DNA from: Sequoia sempervirens
Taxonomy: Eukaryota > Streptophyta > Pinopsida > Cupressales > Cupressaceae
Direction of reading: 5' to 3'
DNA length: 64,000 bases
NCBI GenBank assembly: GCA_007258455.2
Contig: VDFB02270651.1
Span: 486,697,151-486,761,150 of the forward strand
The position numbers and the translations under genes were made by a program. Within the stretch, counting starts at the first letter, position 1; every line of letters starts with the position of its first letter. The notes under the pieces were generated by a model. That model was not told the origin of the DNA. It was given only the letters and a program-made list of their open reading frames with translations, and did no database searches. Of the stretch, positions 59,694-64,000 are shown one piece after another.

Positions 59694-60560
59694 TTCTCAC
59701 ACACAATGAAGATTAAGTTTGTAGCTTAATTCTTGATCTAGACTATTGATGAAGATATCCATATTTTCCTTTGCAGGAATAGAATGGGAATATCATGCAA
59801 ACACCCTTCTCCACCTTTGTAAAAATGTAGTGAAAGATTCCCCTACTTTTTGTTTCACTTTGCAAAGATCAAGCATGGTTATCTGATGTTGGATGTTGTA
59901 GGAGTATTGTGATATAAAGTTATTTATTAAATCATCAAAGGTTTTGATGGGGGGAGTAATCTTTGAAATCCACTCCATGGATTGTCCACCCAGACTTCAT
60001 GGAAACAATCGCATTAAGTATCTTCATAAGCGAATTCTAGACTCATATTTTAGAAATCTCTCACATGTTCAATGGGGTCAGTTTTTCCATTGTACCTATC
60101 AAATTTAGGGATTTCGCAATGTTTTGGAAAAGGGATCATTCGAAGACTTCTATCAAATGGATAAGGACATATGTCATCCAAAACATACTTCTTTGTTGCA
60201 CCCCCTTGCATTTCTTTTATTCGCCCTTGTAATTCTTTTATCTGTTGAGTAAGGGCACTAAGATCATTAGGAGGAGTTTCAGGATTCTCTTTAATCCCTT
60301 CTATATCAAAATCGATAGGTAACTTAGCTCCTTGATTAGCTAATGAAAGAAAATATCTTTCTTTGTTTCATTGTAAAATCCTTTCCATAAGAGTATGGAA
60401 TTGGGAATCCTGCTCTGTTTCTTGAAGTTTTTCTTCTATTATTTCTTTAGTATGAAATGGATTCTCTTCTTTCTCACTATTATCACCGATTTTGTTTGTG
60501 GTACTTTCTCTTTTGTCTTTTTCTATGTGCTTTCTAGATCTTGTGACAACAGGCATAAGT
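59694..60560 (-). pseudogene. Ty3/gypsy gag, minus strand
   Basis: The N-terminal frame from 60556 (MPVVTRSRKHIEKDKREST) leads via stops into CEIPKFDRYNGKTDPIEHVR. It continues as MEWISKITPPIKTFDDLINN, QYSYNIQHQITMLDLCKVKQ and GESFTTFLQRWR, the gag capsid region of gypsy elements. The frame continues past one TGA to NMDIFINSLDQELSYKLNL and ends at 59694, where a plus-strand LTR begins. Several stops and at least one frame change are present. No pol lies within the window in this orientation. Confidence 0.85.
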
Positions 60561-61423
60561 TTTGCCCAAATTCTACTAACTTTCGATCAAAAGAAATTGA
60601 ATAGTGCAATTTTTGACAGATATGAAAGTCAGGATAGAATGAAGATTCTATGACTTTAAAAGATTTCTAGTCCTTAGCTCATGGTTTCCCTGTTTGAAAG
60701 GATGAAAATCATGTTTGCAGGAGTTTGAACAAAAGATCGAGAAAGAGAATGATTTTGCACTTTTTGAAGTTTGATCGTAGCTTCGTAAAAAGATGGATTT
60801 GTGAGAAATGCCTAATGTGATTGAGTTCTCTATTGCAGAAATTGATTTGGACGAGTAGAATATTCAATTGCAGGTTGGGGAATATAACAAGAATGAATAC
60901 ACTGACTATGGTTATGCCTTTGAGAAAGGGCTCTTCTTTGAAAGAAAGCTCACGAATATAACGGTTCTATAGCATAATCATCAGTGAAACCTCTAACACA
61001 GTCATGATATCGATGGATAAAGGTTCTATGTTTAAGTAAAACCTTTCGACTTTGGTACAAGAATCGTCTTTTCTTCAATAGTTTCTTGTAGCTAAGTGGT
61101 TTCTTTGGATTTTTGATTTGTTTGAGAATGGATTTCTTAACAAAGGTCATGGATTTCCAATATCTTAACATGAGAGTAATTAATGTAATTGTGAGTTTTG
61201 GATGATCTTTACTGAATTAATGTTTCGAAGACACATCAAGCAAGTTGTAGAATAGTTGTCCTATAATAAACATTAAGTGTATGATCAAAATATTTTTCAA
61301 AAATTGTTTTCACAGGTTTTACACATGACAGATAGTTCAAGCAGACTCACTCTTAGTACTCAGGTAGGTCACCATAATAATCAATAGCCCACATCTTAGA
61401 ACTGCGTCGACTCACACAGTTGT

Positions 61424-61447
61424 GTCACCCCCGAAGGGGCACCCGTG
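61424..61447 (-). ncRNA. Possible leader RNA hairpin with TTCG loop
   Basis: In minus (element) sense CCCC-TTCG-GGGG forms a four-pair stem with a UUCG-type loop, extended by weaker pairs. It sits in the gypsy leader. Function is unknown. Confidence 0.35.
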
Positions 61448-62302
61448 TTTTTATCTTTTCTAGGCGCATACTCAGAGTGACGAAAGTGGATACCGGATCC
61501 CCTGAGCAAATGGTCCTTGGTAGTTATATGGTAAGTATCTTGGGGGTAGATTCTTCCCTCCCTTGCACTGTGATTATTATGATGTTCAAAAACTGACTTT
61601 GGTTGGATACTACACTAAGTTTGTAGTAAGGGTTTTTGTTCTGTGTGGCAATAATAAACTCCCTCAGGAGACCTCCCAACCTTTAGAACAAAGGCTTTGG
61701 GGATGGTTATCTTGCACACTATTGACAAAAGAGGGTTTCCCCAGATTTTCTTTAAATTTTGTAGTGGGGCAGAATAGCCTGGCTTTGGCTTGAACCCACT
61801 TGAGTCATTCCTCTTGGGTGAGTACTTTTTCCCATAAGAGCAGGCTTCCTAAAGGATGTAATTAAAACAATAAATTTGCATGAAATTGAAAAGGCAAGTC
61901 TGGTATTTTGATCACCCAGTTAAGGGGAGAGCATAAACCTATTGCCATAGACAAAGAAAAAAATTGTTCTTTTTAAAACCCAAATCACAATGATCTAATC
62001 TAAGTGAAGATATTGCTTCACAAAAACAAATTATTCAATTTTAATTGCAAGATCATTGTGTGGTGACTATTCTAGATTGATTCATTTTAAAATCCATGTC
62101 TATCCTAGGATTGATTCATTTTGAATTAAGTGACTATCCTAGCATTGGTTCATTCTCTTAAAGCTCTTACTAGCCGTGGTCACGTCGGATCCAGTCAAAT
62201 CATATTTAAGTTACAAATTACAATTGTAGACTTAGAAATTCTATGCTGAAAATAAATAAAAAATGCGCTAAAACAGACATCAAGAGCGTTATTGAATCAT
62301 TA

Positions 62303-62530
62303 ATGGGCGTTGTAGGATCAATAATGGGCACTACAGGATGAGTAATGGGCACTGCAGGATGAGTAATGGGTGCTGTAGGATGAGTAATGGGCACTACAAG
62401 ATGAGTAATGGGAATTGTAGGATGAATAATGGGCATTGTAGGATGAATAATGGGTGTTGCAGGATGAATAATGGGCACTGTAGGATGAATAATGGGCATT
62501 GTAGGATAAGTAAAGGGCACTGAAATAGAG
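62303..62530. repeat. 21-bp tandem array, about eleven units
   Basis: Units such as ATGGGCATTGTAGGATGAATA start every 21 bases from 62303 to 62513. Because 21 is a multiple of three, frames stay open across the array on both strands. Confidence 0.95.
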
Positions 62531-62647
62531 TTAAAGAGTGCTAAACTGGGTGTGATATGCGCTAAAACATGTTTAATGTGTTAATATGCTCTTCCATCCA
62601 TAACCTGTCAAAAAAATCTGCAAAAAGATGTTAAAATTGGGGCAAGA

Positions 62648-62665
62648 GCCCCATCATGGGCACCA
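62648..62665 (-). promoter_or_regulatory. Primer-binding-site-like sequence
   Basis: On the minus strand TGGTGCCCATGATGGGGC starts with TGG and lies upstream of the minus-strand gag. It directly abuts plus-strand pol sequence after five T, with no LTR between. Confidence 0.5.
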
Positions 62666-62670
62666 AAAAA

Positions 62671-64000
62671 TGTGTGGTGTCAGAAGTGGGATCTGTTGTG
62701 AAAAATACCTTTTGTCAGGTTCTAGATTGGGATCTTTCCTATAACATACTTTTGGGTCATCCATGGATTCATGGTATGCAGGCAGTACCATCAACGTACC
62801 ATTAATGTCTCAAGTTTCTGTATGATGGACAAGAAATGACTATACAAGCTGACTATAATAGCACCCAAACTTGTTCAAATCTCCGAGCAACTCAAGACAC
62901 CTTTGTGCCACACAATAGGGAAGCTTTTACTGCTTCTTCTTTCAATCTACAAAGCCAATTGCAAGAATTGACAAAGAATCTTGACACCAAGTCACATTTA
63001 AAAGACAAAGGAGTAGGAAAATATTCACTATTCCTTTCTAGATTACCTCCTTCTCTGAGGTTACATGGTCAACCAACCCTATCAAATCAAAAGATCGCAA
63101 CAACCTCTACATCACAAGCTTCTATGCTAATCACAAAGTTTGATTGACAATTTATTAAAGCTAACACTATTGAGGAAGAAGCTGAAGATAGGGACATCCT
63201 AAGCTAGCTGTACAAAGATGAAGATGAATCTCTTTTGCACATCAAGTTACCTACTGACCAATATGGCAAAGGGTATACCATCATGCAAAGAATGGGCTAT
63301 GAAGGAAAGGGTCCTCTAGGAAAAAGAAAAGAAGGAATCATTGAGCCAATTCAACCTATTTCAATACATTCAAAAGATAAAATAGGAATTGGATATGGTA
63401 AGGATACAAAAGAGTCAAATTCACAACAAGCACACCAAACTCATGAAGGAGAATCAAATTCAGATAAATCCCATGAAGATTTCAATCTACAAAAATTTTA
63501 TGGATCAGTTTTTCAATTGCAGAATAGTTCAGACACTGATTCTAATGAATATGAATGAGACACCATTTATAACGATGAATTCTGGAGAGACAAACAAGTT
63601 GATACCATACACAAATATGCACCCATTCTCATACAAGGAGAAAGCTCAGGAACAAAATCACTTGAATTTGAACCACGATATGACAATGACTCAAGTGAGG
63701 ACGATTCGAATTTTAACGAGATTGATAATCGATAGGAGAATACCATCATAGACCTTGTCCATCATGAGAATGACAAGCATATTAGGACTTTCACAGTTTA
63801 AGACCTTACCCAACCTAATGATCCCATGCCTTCAGTTTATCTGAAACTTATTTATTGGGACAACGATGCACCTATTCATATCCCTAAATTCCATGATGAT
63901 GAGGATATTGTAAATTTCCTTTTTTCATCTTATCAAGAAAACAATTGTTTCATCCAAGAATCTCATACTCAAGATTTTGATAGGGAGGGTGTCAAGTCTC
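62671..64000 (+). pseudogene. Ty3/gypsy fragment with LLGHPW segment and G-patch domain
   Basis: One reading frame runs from 62671 to the window end with several stops (for example 62809, 63145, 63556). It starts inside the pol precursor with CQVLDWDLSYNILLGHPWIH, the segment that follows the aspartic protease in gypsy elements. After a 140-codon linker comes a G-patch-like domain, GKGYTIMQRMGYEGKGPLGK with EGIIEPI and IGIGYG (about 63259-63400). G-patch domains are known next to the protease in some retroviruses and plant gypsy elements and bind RNA. An acidic stretch follows. RT would lie beyond the window end. The 5-prime side is cut abruptly at 62671. Confidence 0.8.

Larger units (their letters stand above)
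60600..62647 (-). other. Long leader of the minus-strand gypsy element
   Basis: About 2 kb between the primer-site-like sequence and gag. It has no long frame, but contains a 21-bp tandem array (62303-62530) and a GC-rich hairpin near 61424-61447. The frames at 60950-61171 and 61563-61793 have no recognisable domain. Confidence 0.5.

Overview
The window looks like a stretch of repeat-dominated nuclear DNA from a large-genome seed plant. A gymnosperm would fit, but that is inference: no host gene identifies the species. The base composition is AT-rich. I see no intact host gene, no rRNA, no convincing tRNA gene and no prokaryote-style operon. Nearly everything that can be explained is LTR-retrotransposon material of different ages, nested and in both orientations, plus two kinds of short terminal-inverted-repeat (TIR) DNA element, a possible SINE head and many tandem repeats.

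Layout. 1-13.6 kb: two inverted copies of one element family (plus strand 1-2.1 kb; minus strand 6.8-11.6 kb). The minus copy holds a long decayed frame of about 880 codons that I do not recognise, followed upstream by a degenerate 206-bp tandem array at 12.1-13.55 kb. A complete 3.0-kb non-autonomous LTR element (3098-6093, target duplication AGAGT) lies between the two copies. 14.0-23.2 kb: a complete 9.2-kb LTR element (14022-23231, duplication TATGG, LTRs of 1856 bp) with a decayed acidic ORF, no reverse transcriptase that I can find, and a nested solo LTR. 24.0-27.0 kb: a second copy of the 3.0-kb family on the minus strand (24009-26996, duplication TTTTA). 27.3-28.1 and 36.0-36.8 kb: two copies of a 0.8-kb TIR element. 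28.6-33.3 kb: a complete Ty1/copia element (28633-33260, duplication CACAA), the only element here with recognisable RT and RNase H. 33.3-35.4 kb: a truncated Ty3/gypsy LTR, primer site and gag. 38.0-41.5 kb: an LTR followed by gag fused in frame to a long acidic extension. 46.1-53.0 kb: a minus-strand gypsy LTR, gag and protease, with a 1262-bp TIR element inserted in gag. 53.0-57 kb: another minus-strand LTR with primer site, a long inverted repeat and a SINE-like head. 58-62.7 kb: a plus-strand LTR inside a minus-strand gypsy gag and leader. 62.7-64 kb: a plus-strand gypsy fragment with a G-patch domain, running off the window end.

How the parts work together. The canonical retroelement machinery is almost all missing or broken. 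Several elements keep LTRs, primer-binding sites and long frames without RT, so they would have depended on enzymes supplied by other elements. Many frames are still continuous over hundreds of codons and are broken mainly by stops that look like C-to-T changes, which fits long-term DNA methylation and silencing. LTR pairs counted by hand differ at roughly 6-7% of positions (short element, copia), so these insertions are old. Coordinates of complete elements rest on matched target duplications; boundaries given as approximate do not.
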